Source: an uncultured Neisseriaceae bacterium
GTDB lineage: Bacteria; Pseudomonadota; Gammaproteobacteria; Burkholderiales; UBA11063
Direction: 5' to 3'
Assembly (NCBI GenBank): GCA_903891375.1
Contig: CAITEL010000112.1
Span: 1-14,944 of the forward strand
DNA length: 14,944 nucleotides
In this document: one piece after another, positions 6,073 through 14,944 of the stretch
How the letters are laid out: each line of letters opens with the position of its first letter
Numbering within the stretch: position 1 is the first letter of the stretch
Position numbers and translations under genes: made by a program
The notes under the pieces: model-generated
Databases searched by the model: none
The model's input: the letters and a program-made list of their open reading frames with translations, nothing else
Told to the model about the DNA's origin: nothing

Positions 6073-7512
6073 TTATCCTGAAATAAGTTTTAAACAAAAC
6101 GCCATAACTCCACTAGGGACAATTCCTAAAACTAATAATGTTAGTGCATTTAGCATTAGTACCGACCGTGATACAATATTCACATCTGCCAAACGTAAAT
6201 CAATCGTATTTTCATCAAAATACATCACTTTAACAATACGTAAATAGTAAAATGCACCAATAAACGACATAATTACAGTATATGTTGCCAGTTTTATATA
6301 ACCTACGGCAATTAATGCTTCTAAAATCTTAAATTTAGCATAAAATCCAGCTAAGGGTGGAATTCCAGCTAATGAAAACATTACCAGTAATATTATTCCA
6401 GCATAAATAGGATGCGTCTTACTCAAACCTTTAAGATCATCAATACTCTCACATTCATAACTACCACGAGACAACATAGTTAACGCACCAAAACCTGCTA
6501 ATGATGTTAAAACATAAATTATCGTATAAAATAATGTTGAAGATATTCCATCAACAGAAACCGTCATAAGACCAAAAGCAACAAATCCCATATGCGCTAT
6601 AGTAGAATACCCCAGCATCCGTTTAATATTTGTTTGTGCAATTGCTACTATGTTTCCGATAAATAAGGATAATACCCCCAAGAGCGCAAGCATTAATGAC
6701 CACTGAGGACTCAATAACACTAAACCATTTATTAGAAAACGAATTACAAATACCACACCTGCTATTTTTGTAACCGTTCCAATTATAGTAGTTGTTGCCA
6801 AGGATGAGCCTTCGTAAACATCAGGAATCCACATATGAAACGGAACTAAACCAAGTTTAAATACTAAACCAGCAACAACAAATACTAAGCCAAAAACTAA
6901 TAAGGCATTGTTTGGTACATCACTCTGATACGTGTATTTAATTACTTCTTCTAACTGTAATTGACCACCAGTTGCCCCATATATAAATGAAATTCCAAAT
7001 AACAACAAGCCAGAACCTAGCGCACCTAAAATAAAAAACTTCATTGCCGCTTCAGTTGATTTTATATTATCACGGTTTAATGCCACTAATGCATATAAAG
7101 CTAATGATAATAATTCTAAACCAACGTACAATATCAACATGTTATCTGCAGAGATCATAACCATAATACCGAGTATTACAAATAGAAAAATTGCGTAGAA
7201 TTCACCTTTTTGTAATTTTTTATCTGTAATATACTGCTTTATATAAAGTACCACAATAAAACTTACTATATAGGTTACTAGTTTCATTCCCTGAGCCAAT
7301 GAATCTAAAATAAACATATTATTGAAGGCAAGTTGTGTATGTGGATTGTAGACCAACACTTGCACTATATACACAGAGATTAAAGCAATTAAAGTTATCC
7401 CCGTATTAATCGATTTTTTATCTTCACCAACAAAAGCATCTACTAATAATATCAGCACTATCATTGCTGCCATAAGTATTTCCGGCAAAGCTGGTATTAT
7501 ATTCATATTCAT
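6073..7512 (-). CDS. nuoN: NADH-quinone oxidoreductase subunit N
   Basis: This is one of the three antiporter-like proton-pumping subunits of the complex I membrane arm. The 479 residues fit the family (about 480) and form around 14 membrane helices. Key residues are Glu133 in LYVGLELLSLALYAL and Lys219 in FKLGLVPFHMWIPDVYEG, the equivalents of the conserved channel Glu and Lys. NIKRMLGYSTIAHMGF and LAGIPPLAGFYAKF are further signatures. The ATG at 7512 is preceded by AAGG on the minus strand; a second in-frame ATG lies two codons on. It starts 21 nt after nuoM, and it is the last nuo gene of the operon. Confidence 0.98.
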   Translation of the reverse strand: MNMNIIPALPEILMAAMIVLILLVDAFVGEDKKSINTGITLIALISVYIVQVLVYNPHTQLAFNNMFILDSLAQGMKLVTYIVSFIVVLYIKQYITDKKLQKGEFYAIFLFVILGIMVMISADNMLILYVGLELLSLALYALVALNRDNIKSTEAAMKFFILGALGSGLLLFGISFIYGATGGQLQLEEVIKYTYQSDVPNNALLVFGLVFVVAGLVFKLGLVPFHMWIPDVYEGSSLATTTIIGTVTKIAGVVFVIRFLINGLVLLSPQWSLMLALLGVLSLFIGNIVAIAQTNIKRMLGYSTIAHMGFVAFGLMTVSVDGISSTLFYTIIYVLTSLAGFGALTMLSRGSYECESIDDLKGLSKTHPIYAGIILLVMFSLAGIPPLAGFYAKFKILEALIAVGYIKLATYTVIMSFIGAFYYLRIVKVMYFDENTIDLRLADVNIVSRSVLMLNALTLLVLGIVPSGVMAFCLKLISG

Positions 7513-7533
7513 GTATTATTACCTTATTTTAAA

Positions 7534-9021
7534 TTAAAGTTTAGATTGCATAGCTAGTGCAATTACGTCTTTTACCCCAAGTTGCATTTTCGCAATAAAT
7601 AACTCTGGATATATCCCCATAACCAATACCGACACAGCAAGTAAAAACAACACAATAAACTCATGCGAATTCACATCAGACATCTCATCAACATGTTTAT
7701 TGTTTATTTCACCAAATATAGTCCGCTTATACATCCATAAAGTATAACCAGCACCTAAAATTAAAGTTAAACCCGCAAGAAATGCATACATTAAATTAAC
7801 TTGTACAGCACCCAAAATAACCATAAACTCACCAACAAAACCAGATGTACCAGGTAAACCAGAATTTGCCATGGCAAATAACATATAGAAAGTAGCAAAA
7901 ATTGGCATTTTACTCGCAACACCACCATAATCGGCAACATTTCTTGAATGCACTCTATCATACATAACACCAATACACATAAACATTGCAGCTGATACAA
8001 AACCATGTGAAATCATTTGTACAACTGCACCTTGCATCGCCCATGTGTTTAAGCTATTACCCACAAACATGAAACAACCTAAAGTTACAAAACCCATATG
8101 CGATATTGAAGAATAAGCAACTAATTTTTTCATATCTTTTTGTACAATTGCAACTAAGCCAATATAAACAATAGCAATTAACGATAATGTAATCATTAAT
8201 CCTGATAATGTTCTAGACGCATCAGGTACAATCGGCAAAATAAAACGGAAGAAGCCATACCCACCTATTTTTAAGGTAATCGCAGCCAATACCATTGAAC
8301 CACCTGTTGGCGCTTCAGGATGCGCATCAGGTAACCATGTATGCACAGGCCACATCGGAACTTTCACTGCAAACGAAAAGAAAAATGCAATAAATATAAG
8401 AATTTGTGGCACCATCGCTAGTTGAGTATGATAATAAGCAAAAATATTAAACGTTTTACCACTTACATTATATAGATAAATTAAGGCAATTAGCATTAAC
8501 AAAGAACCAAGCAATGTATATAAGAAAAACTTAATTGCGGCATATACTCGATTCGAACTACCCCAAACACCTATGATTAAATACATTGGGATTAACATTG
8601 CTTCAAAGAATACATAAAATAAAATTGCGTCAGTTGCACAAAATGCACCAGAAATAAATCCAGTCATCAATAAAAACATACTGTTATACAATGCCACTTT
8701 AAACTTTATAACCTTAAATCCAGCAATAATCACTAATAAGGTAATAAAATTATTTAGAAATACGAATGGCATAGATATTCCATCAACACCAACAGCATAA
8801 TTAATGTGAAGACTAGTTATCCACGGAATATTCTCTACAAACTGCAAGCCAGAAATACTCGCATCAAATATAATGAATACGATTAAAGATAATACTGTGG
8901 CAATCAATGCCCCAATTAATGAAATTAATCGTGCTAACGAATCATTTTTACCTGCAAAAAGAACCACTACACCTGCTATAATCGGAGTCCATACAGTTAA
9001 ACTTAATAAATAATGCATCAT
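7534..9021 (-). CDS. nuoM: NADH-quinone oxidoreductase subunit M
   Basis: This is an antiporter-like proton channel subunit of complex I in the inner membrane. The 495 residues form about 14 helices. Glu140 in FFEAMLIPMYLIIGVWG and Lys220 in FAVKVPMWPVHTWLPDAH, followed by PEAPT, are the conserved charged residues of the proton path. VAYSSISHMGF and GLPGTSGFVGEF are also standard. The gene starts with two adjacent ATG codons (9021 and 9018). AAGGGATAGGG stands directly upstream, and its AAGGG is the likely ribosome site. It lies only 10 nt after nuoL and 21 nt before nuoN, consistent with one transcript and close translation coupling. Confidence 0.98.
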   Translation of the reverse strand: MMHYLLSLTVWTPIIAGVVVLFAGKNDSLARLISLIGALIATVLSLIVFIIFDASISGLQFVENIPWITSLHINYAVGVDGISMPFVFLNNFITLLVIIAGFKVIKFKVALYNSMFLLMTGFISGAFCATDAILFYVFFEAMLIPMYLIIGVWGSSNRVYAAIKFFLYTLLGSLLMLIALIYLYNVSGKTFNIFAYYHTQLAMVPQILIFIAFFFSFAVKVPMWPVHTWLPDAHPEAPTGGSMVLAAITLKIGGYGFFRFILPIVPDASRTLSGLMITLSLIAIVYIGLVAIVQKDMKKLVAYSSISHMGFVTLGCFMFVGNSLNTWAMQGAVVQMISHGFVSAAMFMCIGVMYDRVHSRNVADYGGVASKMPIFATFYMLFAMANSGLPGTSGFVGEFMVILGAVQVNLMYAFLAGLTLILGAGYTLWMYKRTIFGEINNKHVDEMSDVNSHEFIVLFLLAVSVLVMGIYPELFIAKMQLGVKDVIALAMQSKL

Positions 9022-9031
9022 GCCCTATCCC

Positions 9032-11029
9032 TTAACTAAATATCAAACTGGTACAGAAAGTTAACAAAATAATAACTCCTAGGACCATAAAAGTAGCATA
9101 ACTATTTACGTATCCACTTTGTAATTTTCTAAATACCCTAGAGTACCACTCAACAACTTTTGCTGAACCATTTACAATTAAACCATCAATAATTACCATA
9201 TCACCAATTGTCCATAAGAATTTCCCAATACCACGTCCAAATGGTGCAAATAGCTTAATATACAGGTCATCCATATAGTATTTTTTATCTAATAAATTAT
9301 ATACTGGTTTTATGATGTTAACAAACTTTTGCGATAAACCATCAACTTTATGGAATACAAATGCAACAATGATACCTGCCAAGGCAAGATAAACTGGTGG
9401 TTCTTTAAAACTATCAATAATCATATTTATTGGGGTAATAGTTTCTTCTGCAAAACGTTGTGTAATCCATGAAATATTAAATACACTTCCATCTAAAATA
9501 GCTCCACCAACAAATAACTTCAGCCCTAGCCAACCAATTATAACAGATGGAATCGCCATTAATATCAATGGTAATGTCACTACAAACGGCGATTCTTTTG
9601 GGTTAGTGTGCCCACCATGATGTTCATCATGCCCATGATGGGAATGGTCGTCGTGTATATCCCTAAAACGCTCTTTACCATGAAAGGTCATAAAAATTAA
9701 CCTAAAACTATATAATGCAGTAACAAAAACTGAAGCATAAACCGTAAATACTGCAAATGCACCACCTGGTAAACCGTGTTGATAAGCCACCACCGCCGAG
9801 GTAATAATCATATCTTTGGAAAAGAAACCAGCAAATGGCGGAATCCCAGCTAAGGCTAAACTGCCAAGTAACATTGTAATGTATGTGATTGGCATATATT
9901 TAGCAAGTCCACCCATTTTACGCATGTCTTGTTCGTGATGCATCGCTAAAATAACAGAACCAGCAGCTAAGAATAGTAATCCTTTAAAGAATGCATGAGT
10001 CATAAGATGGAATATCGCAACCGAATACGAACCGCAACCTAATGCCACCGCCATATAACCTAACTGAGAAAGTGTGGAGTACGCAACAACTCGTTTGATA
10101 TCCGTTTGAATAATCCCAAGAATCCCTAAGAAGAAACAATTAATCCCACCTGCATAAATAATAACAGATAACGCCGTCTCGGATAAATTAAACATTGGCG
10201 ATAATCGTGCTACCATAAATATACCAGCGGTAACCATTGTTGCCGCATGAATTAATGCAGAGATTGGTGTTGGACCTTCCATCGAATCAGGTAACCATAC
10301 ATGTAATGGAAACTGTGCTGATTTACCCATCGCACCAATAAACAATAAAATACACATAACTGTAATTATGTTCCAATCAGTACATGGTAACATAACTTGA
10401 GTTAAACTTGATACCTTAGCAAATACATCAACATAATTAAGTGAGCCACAATATGCAAATACTAACCCGATACCAAGTAAAAAACCTAAATCACCAATTC
10501 TATTAATCAAAAATGCTTTTAAATTGGCAAAGATAGCCGATTCACGTTTATAATAAAACCCAATCAACAAATATGATACCAATCCAACACCTTCCCAGCC
10601 AAAGAAAAGTTGCATAAAGTTGTTAGACATCACAAGGATAATCATCATAAACGTAAATAACGAAATGTAACTAAAGAATCTTTCGTAACCATCTTCTTCT
10701 GCCATATAGCCTATTGTATAAATATGCACCATAAGTGATACACTAGTTACTACTACCAACATTATTGAGGTTAAAGTATCAATTAATATGCCCACAGAAA
10801 ATGTCTGACTACCAACAGTTAACCAAGTATATAGTGGCCCATTATATGTAATATGCTCAAGCTGTACTTGATAAAGCACAATATATGAACATACCGTAGA
10901 AATCAACACTCCCAATATTGTAAGTGTGTGACTAGGTTTTTTACCAAGCTTAACCCCGAAAATGCCAACTATAACAGAGGCAATAAGCGGTGCTAATATT
11001 ATCGTTAAGTACAAAGAGGTTCCTACCAT
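9032..11029 (-). CDS. nuoL: NADH-quinone oxidoreductase subunit L
   Basis: This is the distal antiporter-like subunit of the complex I membrane arm, 665 residues, with a long C-terminal lateral-helix region after about residue 500. Conserved features are Glu146 in FFGWEGVGLVSYLLIGFYY, Lys236 in GKSAQFPLHVWLPDSMEG, followed by PTP, the HAATMVTAGI helix, VVAYSTLSQLGYM and LAGIPPFAGFFSKD. A histidine-rich loop, HDDHSHHGHDEHHGGH (459-474), precedes KESPFVVTLPLILMAIPS. A similar His-rich insert occurs in NuoL of some other proteobacteria. The start is backed by AGGGA at 11038-11042, eight bases upstream. It lies 17 nt after nuoK and 10 nt before nuoM. Confidence 0.98.
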   Translation of the reverse strand: MVGTSLYLTIILAPLIASVIVGIFGVKLGKKPSHTLTILGVLISTVCSYIVLYQVQLEHITYNGPLYTWLTVGSQTFSVGILIDTLTSIMLVVVTSVSLMVHIYTIGYMAEEDGYERFFSYISLFTFMMIILVMSNNFMQLFFGWEGVGLVSYLLIGFYYKRESAIFANLKAFLINRIGDLGFLLGIGLVFAYCGSLNYVDVFAKVSSLTQVMLPCTDWNIITVMCILLFIGAMGKSAQFPLHVWLPDSMEGPTPISALIHAATMVTAGIFMVARLSPMFNLSETALSVIIYAGGINCFFLGILGIIQTDIKRVVAYSTLSQLGYMAVALGCGSYSVAIFHLMTHAFFKGLLFLAAGSVILAMHHEQDMRKMGGLAKYMPITYITMLLGSLALAGIPPFAGFFSKDMIITSAVVAYQHGLPGGAFAVFTVYASVFVTALYSFRLIFMTFHGKERFRDIHDDHSHHGHDEHHGGHTNPKESPFVVTLPLILMAIPSVIIGWLGLKLFVGGAILDGSVFNISWITQRFAEETITPINMIIDSFKEPPVYLALAGIIVAFVFHKVDGLSQKFVNIIKPVYNLLDKKYYMDDLYIKLFAPFGRGIGKFLWTIGDMVIIDGLIVNGSAKVVEWYSRVFRKLQSGYVNSYATFMVLGVIILLTFCTSLIFS

Positions 11030-11046
11030 TTTATCCGTCCCTAAAA

Positions 11047-11352
11047 TTAACCTTGTAGTTTATCCATATCTTGAACATTGATGGAGCGTAAATTACGAAA
11101 AAGAATAATTAATATTGCCAAACCAATCGCTGATTCTGCGGCAGCAACAGTCAAAGTAAAAAATACAAATATTTGCCCAGCAATATTATGCAAAAAACTT
11201 GAAAAAGTTATAAAATTAAAGTTTACCGCTAACAACATTAACTCAATTGACATTAACACCACAATTATGTTTTTTCGATTTAAAAATATACCCATAACTG
11301 CTATAGCAAATAATATTGCTGACAATATTAAAAAATGTGTCATTCCGATCAT
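11047..11352 (-). CDS. nuoK: NADH-quinone oxidoreductase subunit K
   Basis: This is a small three-helix membrane subunit of complex I (101 residues, the usual length) that contributes to a proton pathway. Glu37 in [15 protein letters not shown] and Glu73 in [12 protein letters not shown] match the two essential membrane glutamates (Glu36 and Glu72 in E. coli). Its ATG at 11350-11352 overlaps the nuoJ TGA by four bases (ATGA), which implies translational coupling. GGAGGAAG within the nuoJ end acts as the ribosome site. An alternative ATG three codons on (MTHF) is less well placed. Confidence 0.98.
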   Translation of the reverse strand: MIGMTHFLILSAILFAIAVMGIFLNRKNIIVVLMSIELMLLAVNFNFITFSSFLHNIAGQIFVFFTLTVAAAESAIGLAILIILFRNLRSINVQDMDKLQG

Positions 11353-11984
11353 TTCACTTCCTCCTTATTTTGAGGCTCTAAATTATCAACCTCCACCTCT
11401 GCTGGCATGTTTATCATTTCAAACCTATCACTCGCTTTTACTGAAACTTGTTTTCTAATATCTTGATACTTCGCATTTTTATCAGTTTTACGTAAAGTTA
11501 TGGCAACCGCAGCAACTAACCCAAGTAATAGTATCATTGATGCCAACTCAACTGGATAAGAATATTGTGTATACAATACCCAACCTAGTTGATTTGCATT
11601 ACTAATGTTATTACTCACCACTTCAGGTGAGCCAGTAATAACCATTGGTTTATTGAGTATAACTAAAACCATCTCAACCAGAACAATAATACCAAGCAAA
11701 ATCGCTAAAGGTAAATGTTTCCAAAACCCTTTACGCATAGTTTCAACATCAATATCTAACATCATAACTACAAATAAAAATAACACCATTACTGCGCCAA
11801 CATACACAACAATAAGCACTAACGCTAAAAACTCAACATTTAACATCAACCACAAACAAGCAGATGTTACAAAAGCTAAAACTAAAAATAAAACTGAGCT
11901 TATTGGATTTTTTGATGTAACAACCTTTAACGCAGAAAACACTAAAATTATCGCAAAAACATAAAATAACACTGTGGTTAGCAT
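11349..11984 (-). CDS. nuoJ: NADH-quinone oxidoreductase subunit J
   Basis: This is a membrane-arm subunit of complex I with about five transmembrane helices. The 211 residues include the conserved [22 protein letters not shown] followed by [20 protein letters not shown], the broken helix that links quinone reduction to proton movement. The last ~45 residues are hydrophilic and charged ([15 protein letters not shown] to the Glu-rich end), as is common in beta- and alphaproteobacterial homologues. GGAG precedes the ATG at 11984. It begins 12 nt after nuoI and overlaps nuoK by 4 nt. Confidence 0.97.
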   Translation of the reverse strand: MLTTVLFYVFAIILVFSALKVVTSKNPISSVLFLVLAFVTSACLWLMLNVEFLALVLIVVYVGAVMVLFLFVVMMLDIDVETMRKGFWKHLPLAILLGIIVLVEMVLVILNKPMVITGSPEVVSNNISNANQLGWVLYTQYSYPVELASMILLLGLVAAVAITLRKTDKNAKYQDIRKQVSVKASDRFEMINMPAEVEVDNLEPQNKEEVK

Positions 11985-11996
11985 AACTTCTCCAAT

Positions 11997-12479
11997 CTAC
12001 CTATATTTCTTATCAGAATCTCTATTTTTTGCAATGACCGATTCATATTTATCCCCAATAGCTAACAGCATTTCTTTAGTATAAAATAAATCTCCACGCT
12101 CTTCTCCATGATATTCATGGATTGATGTCTCTACTATTGCATCAACTGGACACGCCTCTTCACAAAATCCACAAAAAATACATTTCGTTAAATCTATATC
12201 ATACCGTGTAGTACGTCTGGTTTTATCTTCACGTTCATGTACATCAATAGTTATAGCTAAAGCTGGGCACACTGCCTCGCATAGTTTACAACCAATACAG
12301 CGCTCCTCACCATTTGGATAACGTCTTAAAGCATGTAATGCCCGAAATCTTGGCGAAAGAGGTGTTTTCTCTTCAGGGTATTGTACCGTTACCTTACGAG
12401 TAAATAATACACGCCAAGTAACACTCATCCCTTTGAATAACTCAAGTAATAAATATGTTTTTAAAAATCTCTTAATCAT
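11997..12479 (-). CDS. nuoI: NADH-quinone oxidoreductase subunit I (2x 4Fe-4S)
   Basis: This is the ferredoxin-like subunit that carries clusters N6a and N6b between NuoG and NuoB in the peripheral arm. The cluster ligands are complete: C61, C64, C67 and C71 in [12 protein letters not shown], and C100, C103, C106 and C110 in [12 protein letters not shown]. The N-terminal amphipathic part ([19 protein letters not shown]) anchors it at the membrane. The 160-residue length is typical of the short form found in alpha- and betaproteobacteria and mitochondria. The ribosome site is weak (GAG). It starts 51 nt after nuoH and ends 12 nt before nuoJ. Confidence 0.98.
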   Translation of the reverse strand: MIKRFLKTYLLLELFKGMSVTWRVLFTRKVTVQYPEEKTPLSPRFRALHALRRYPNGEERCIGCKLCEAVCPALAITIDVHEREDKTRRTTRYDIDLTKCIFCGFCEEACPVDAIVETSIHEYHGEERGDLFYTKEMLLAIGDKYESVIAKNRDSDKKYR

Positions 12480-12530
12480 CTTTTATCTCATTTATGTTTT
12501 ATAAAATTTAACCACTGTTTGCAGGGTGTT

Positions 12531-13577
12531 TCAATGCCAAATGTTTAATGGCGACACAATCCATGCCCCAACAACAAAAATCCAAATTAATGTAATTGGT
12601 AAAAAAACTTTCCAACCTAAACGCATGATTTGGTCGTATCTATAACGTGGGAACGTAGCACGGTACCAAATAAAGCCAAACAACAAAATACATACTTTAA
12701 TAAATAACCAAATAAATCCCGCACTACCAATCAATCCCCATGATACAGGAAACGGTGACAACCATCCGCCTAAAAACATTAACGAGGCTAAAGCAGAAAT
12801 TAATACCATGTTTAAATATTCAGCCAACATAAATAATGCAAATTTAGTCCCAGAATATTCAACAAAGAAACCTGCTACAATCTCCGATTCACCTTCACAT
12901 ACGTCAAATGGCGCTCGATTTGTCTCCGCAACCCCAGAAATCAAATACACTAGAAACATTGGGAACAAAGGTATCCAATTCCAAGACAAAATACTCCCGC
13001 CCATCATTCCTTGTGCCTGTCCGTTTACTATTCCATTTAAATCTAAGGTGCCTGACACCATAAGTACACCCACAATAGCAAATCCCATAGCTAATTCGTA
13101 TGATATCATTTGCGCTGTAGCACGTACCCCACCTAAAAATGAATATTTAGAATTACCTGACCAACCAGCTAATACAATCCCGTACACTCCAAGTGATGAA
13201 ATGGCCAAGATATATAAAACAGCGGCATTAACATGAGTAAACACTAACTCTGGAGAAAAAGGTACTACCGCCCAAACCAAAATAGCACAAATTAACAGTA
13301 ATACTGGTGCAAAACTAAATATGCCACCACTTGCTTTGGTCGGCATGATAAGTTCTTTAAACACAAATTTAAATAAATCTGCAAAAGGTTGCAATAATCC
13401 TTTTGGTCCAACCCGATTGGCCCCTAAACGAGCATGCATATAGCCCAAAAGTTTTCGTTCAGCAAAAGTAACATAAGCAACAAATATTGTTATTGGTAGA
13501 ACAATAGCAATTGCCATTAATAACTTCCAAATAAAATAACCCCAAGCATTACCTAAAACGTGTTGTAAAGTTTCCAT
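12531..13577 (-). CDS. nuoH: NADH-quinone oxidoreductase subunit H
   Basis: This is the eight-helix membrane subunit that joins the two arms of complex I and forms much of the quinone chamber. The 348 residues fit the beta/alphaproteobacterial length. Signatures are [20 protein letters not shown] (39-58), [15 protein letters not shown] (61-75), [15 protein letters not shown] (151-165) and the charged loop [16 protein letters not shown] (217-232) followed by [11 protein letters not shown]. The loop glutamates that line the quinone cavity are present. No Shine-Dalgarno is evident upstream of the ATG, only an A-rich run. It lies 54 nt after nuoG and 51 nt before nuoI, the widest spacings within this operon. 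Confidence 0.98.
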   Translation of the reverse strand: METLQHVLGNAWGYFIWKLLMAIAIVLPITIFVAYVTFAERKLLGYMHARLGANRVGPKGLLQPFADLFKFVFKELIMPTKASGGIFSFAPVLLLICAILVWAVVPFSPELVFTHVNAAVLYILAISSLGVYGIVLAGWSGNSKYSFLGGVRATAQMISYELAMGFAIVGVLMVSGTLDLNGIVNGQAQGMMGGSILSWNWIPLFPMFLVYLISGVAETNRAPFDVCEGESEIVAGFFVEYSGTKFALFMLAEYLNMVLISALASLMFLGGWLSPFPVSWGLIGSAGFIWLFIKVCILLFGFIWYRATFPRYRYDQIMRLGWKVFLPITLIWIFVVGAWIVSPLNIWH

Positions 13578-13631
13578 TTTTTTATTTACACCATAAAATC
13601 TATATTAATTGAATTCAAAAACAATGAGTTA

Positions 13632-14944
13632 TCATGCATTAATTTCAATTGAATCAAACCGACCACTAAAACCACATGTATCATTATTAACTGCCAACAT
13701 AACAACTGTGTTTGGTAATTTATCTGTAATTACCACATTAAATTTACGCACATAGCCCTGTTGCTTCACTTGTGAATTACTTAAATCGTCAATTCTAATT
13801 TTATTTGCAAGCTCTTGCGAAATCATAAGAGATGGCAAATTAGCTAATTTAGTTTCTTGTAATGATTGCGCCCTACGTGTAATACTATCCACGTAATACA
13901 TGTTTTGTATACCAATACGTATTAATGCACTTAAATCTGGCTTAGAAATCTTAATATTTGCATGACAAACTTCATTGTTTAAATACATTGCTGTATTTTC
14001 TAAATTTCTTATTTCCAAACGCACCTCTTCAATACTATTGTGTTCAAAACCTTCCACATTCAAGTTATTAGCTAAGACTCTCAACACCTTCCACCCTGGT
14101 TTAGAATCACCCAGTGGACGAGTAACACCATTAAATTTCTGCCAAGTTCCCTCTAAGTTAACAAATGAACCAGCTGTTTCAGTAAACGGTGTTATTGGCA
14201 GTATAACATCTGCGTACGATAGCATATGCTCGTTTATATATGGACTCATCACAACTACTGTTTGCGCTCGTGTTAGCGCATTTAAGGCTAATTTTGAATC
14301 ATATGCGTCACATTCTAATTCTGTATTTAACAGTACATACGCACGTCTTGGTTCTTCAAGCATCTGTTTTACGTTTTTACCAGTAATTTGTATTTTTTGG
14401 TTAAATGTAGTTTTATATGGAACAAAACCAATAACATCAGCACCAACTTCATTAGCTTTAGCCACAAGATGACCAAACTTACCATTTATATTTTTTGCTA
14501 ACTGTTGGCTTAATCTCACTAATTCTGAGTAGTTTGATTGCATCCTAGCTATATCACCCAATATTATAAAAGCATTATTTTTAATACTCTCAATTATTTT
14601 CTTTGCTGGTTCAGTTATCTCTACTTGCGATAAATCCAGTATATTATTATCGTTAGTTCCCGTACCTTTTACTAGTTGTGCTAATAGGTAGCTAAATTCA
14701 CGTGGATCACAAGTTAATTGATTGCTAACATCACACAGTAAATCTTCTCTAATTGTATTAATAACATTTAGTTCCATCCCATTTTTGACAGCTTTGCGAA
14801 TTTTAGATGCCAATAATGGATGCTCTTCTCGTATAAGGCTACCAATTACTAATATCGATTTACTATTTAACACATCACTTAATTTAGCACCTAAAAAACT
14901 ACTACCATTTTGGGTGCCATCCAAACTAAAATCATTTTGGGATA
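13632..14944 (-). CDS. nuoG: NADH-quinone oxidoreductase subunit G, C-terminal part (5' end outside window)
   Basis: This is the molybdopterin-oxidoreductase-like domain of NuoG, the large iron-sulfur subunit of the peripheral arm. About 437 residues are visible, and the frame stays open to the right edge, so the true start and the N-terminal iron-sulfur part lie beyond it. The TTG at 14924 is an internal leucine codon, not a start. Counting from it, SYADVILPITPFTETAGSF (236-254) and NLEGTWQKFNG (256-266) are the recognisable family motifs, with SPYINEHMLSYADV just before. The fold is kept in complex I without a working molybdenum site. It ends with TGA at 13632-13634 and is followed by nuoH. 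Confidence 0.95.
   Translation of the reverse strand, partial: SQNDFSLDGTQNGSSFLGAKLSDVLNSKSILVIGSLIREEHPLLASKIRKAVKNGMELNVINTIREDLLCDVSNQLTCDPREFSYLLAQLVKGTGTNDNNILDLSQVEITEPAKKIIESIKNNAFIILGDIARMQSNYSELVRLSQQLAKNINGKFGHLVAKANEVGADVIGFVPYKTTFNQKIQITGKNVKQMLEEPRRAYVLLNTELECDAYDSKLALNALTRAQTVVVMSPYINEHMLSYADVILPITPFTETAGSFVNLEGTWQKFNGVTRPLGDSKPGWKVLRVLANNLNVEGFEHNSIEEVRLEIRNLENTAMYLNNEVCHANIKISKPDLSALIRIGIQNMYYVDSITRRAQSLQETKLANLPSLMISQELANKIRIDDLSNSQVKQQGYVRKFNVVITDKLPNTVVMLAVNNDTCGFSGRFDSIEINA

Noticed and set aside
11078..11458. Long plus-strand frames opposite nuoK, nuoJ and nuoH (also 11605-11964, 12808-13236, 13975-14472)
   Set aside because: They lie antisense to conserved nuo genes and their products look like mirror reads of membrane-protein codons, without ribosome sites or family motifs.
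14922..14924. TTG as the nuoG start
   Set aside because: The frame is open to the window edge, and the visible protein is only the C-terminal portion of NuoG.

Overview
This AT-rich window (about one third G+C by eye) reads as a chromosomal segment from a low-GC Gram-negative proteobacterium. The evidence is a canonical nuoG-to-nuoN complex I operon, an outer-membrane BON-domain lipoprotein of the DolP type, and a glutamate-cysteine ligase of the GshA (PF08886) family known mainly from Betaproteobacteria and Acidithiobacillus-like organisms. A low-GC betaproteobacterium, or a low-GC gammaproteobacterium, fits best. I cannot name a genus from the sequence alone.

Layout. Positions 2-862 (+) hold a reading frame open at the left window edge. 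It starts as a piece of dephospho-CoA kinase (CoaE) and continues in frame as the last three quarters of methionyl-tRNA formyltransferase (Fmt). Positions 863-4229 (+) carry four separate genes: a small exported protein of unknown family with a GTG start and a hairpin-bearing upstream region, a DolP-like lipoprotein, gshA, and a VOC/glyoxalase-fold protein. A perfect 19-bp inverted repeat at 4234-4279 separates these from everything to the right, which is on the minus strand.

The minus-strand part, read in transcription order from the right edge, is nuoG (5' end outside the window), nuoH, nuoI, nuoJ, nuoK, nuoL, nuoM and nuoN. It is followed by a 96-residue protein of unknown function, a PhzF-family protein whose usual catalytic glutamate appears to be replaced, and a YceI-family protein that lacks a signal peptide. 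The nuo genes are tightly packed (gaps of 10-54 nt and one 4-nt overlap), as expected for one transcript encoding the membrane arm and part of the hydrophilic arm of NADH:quinone oxidoreductase.

No tRNA, rRNA, CRISPR array or intact mobile element was seen, and no gene-free stretch exceeds 300 bases. The observation most worth checking is the in-frame CoaE-Fmt chimera at the left edge. It is either a genuine deletion or fusion, or an assembly join at a short shared motif. I did not find evidence of a new multi-gene system in the rest of the window.
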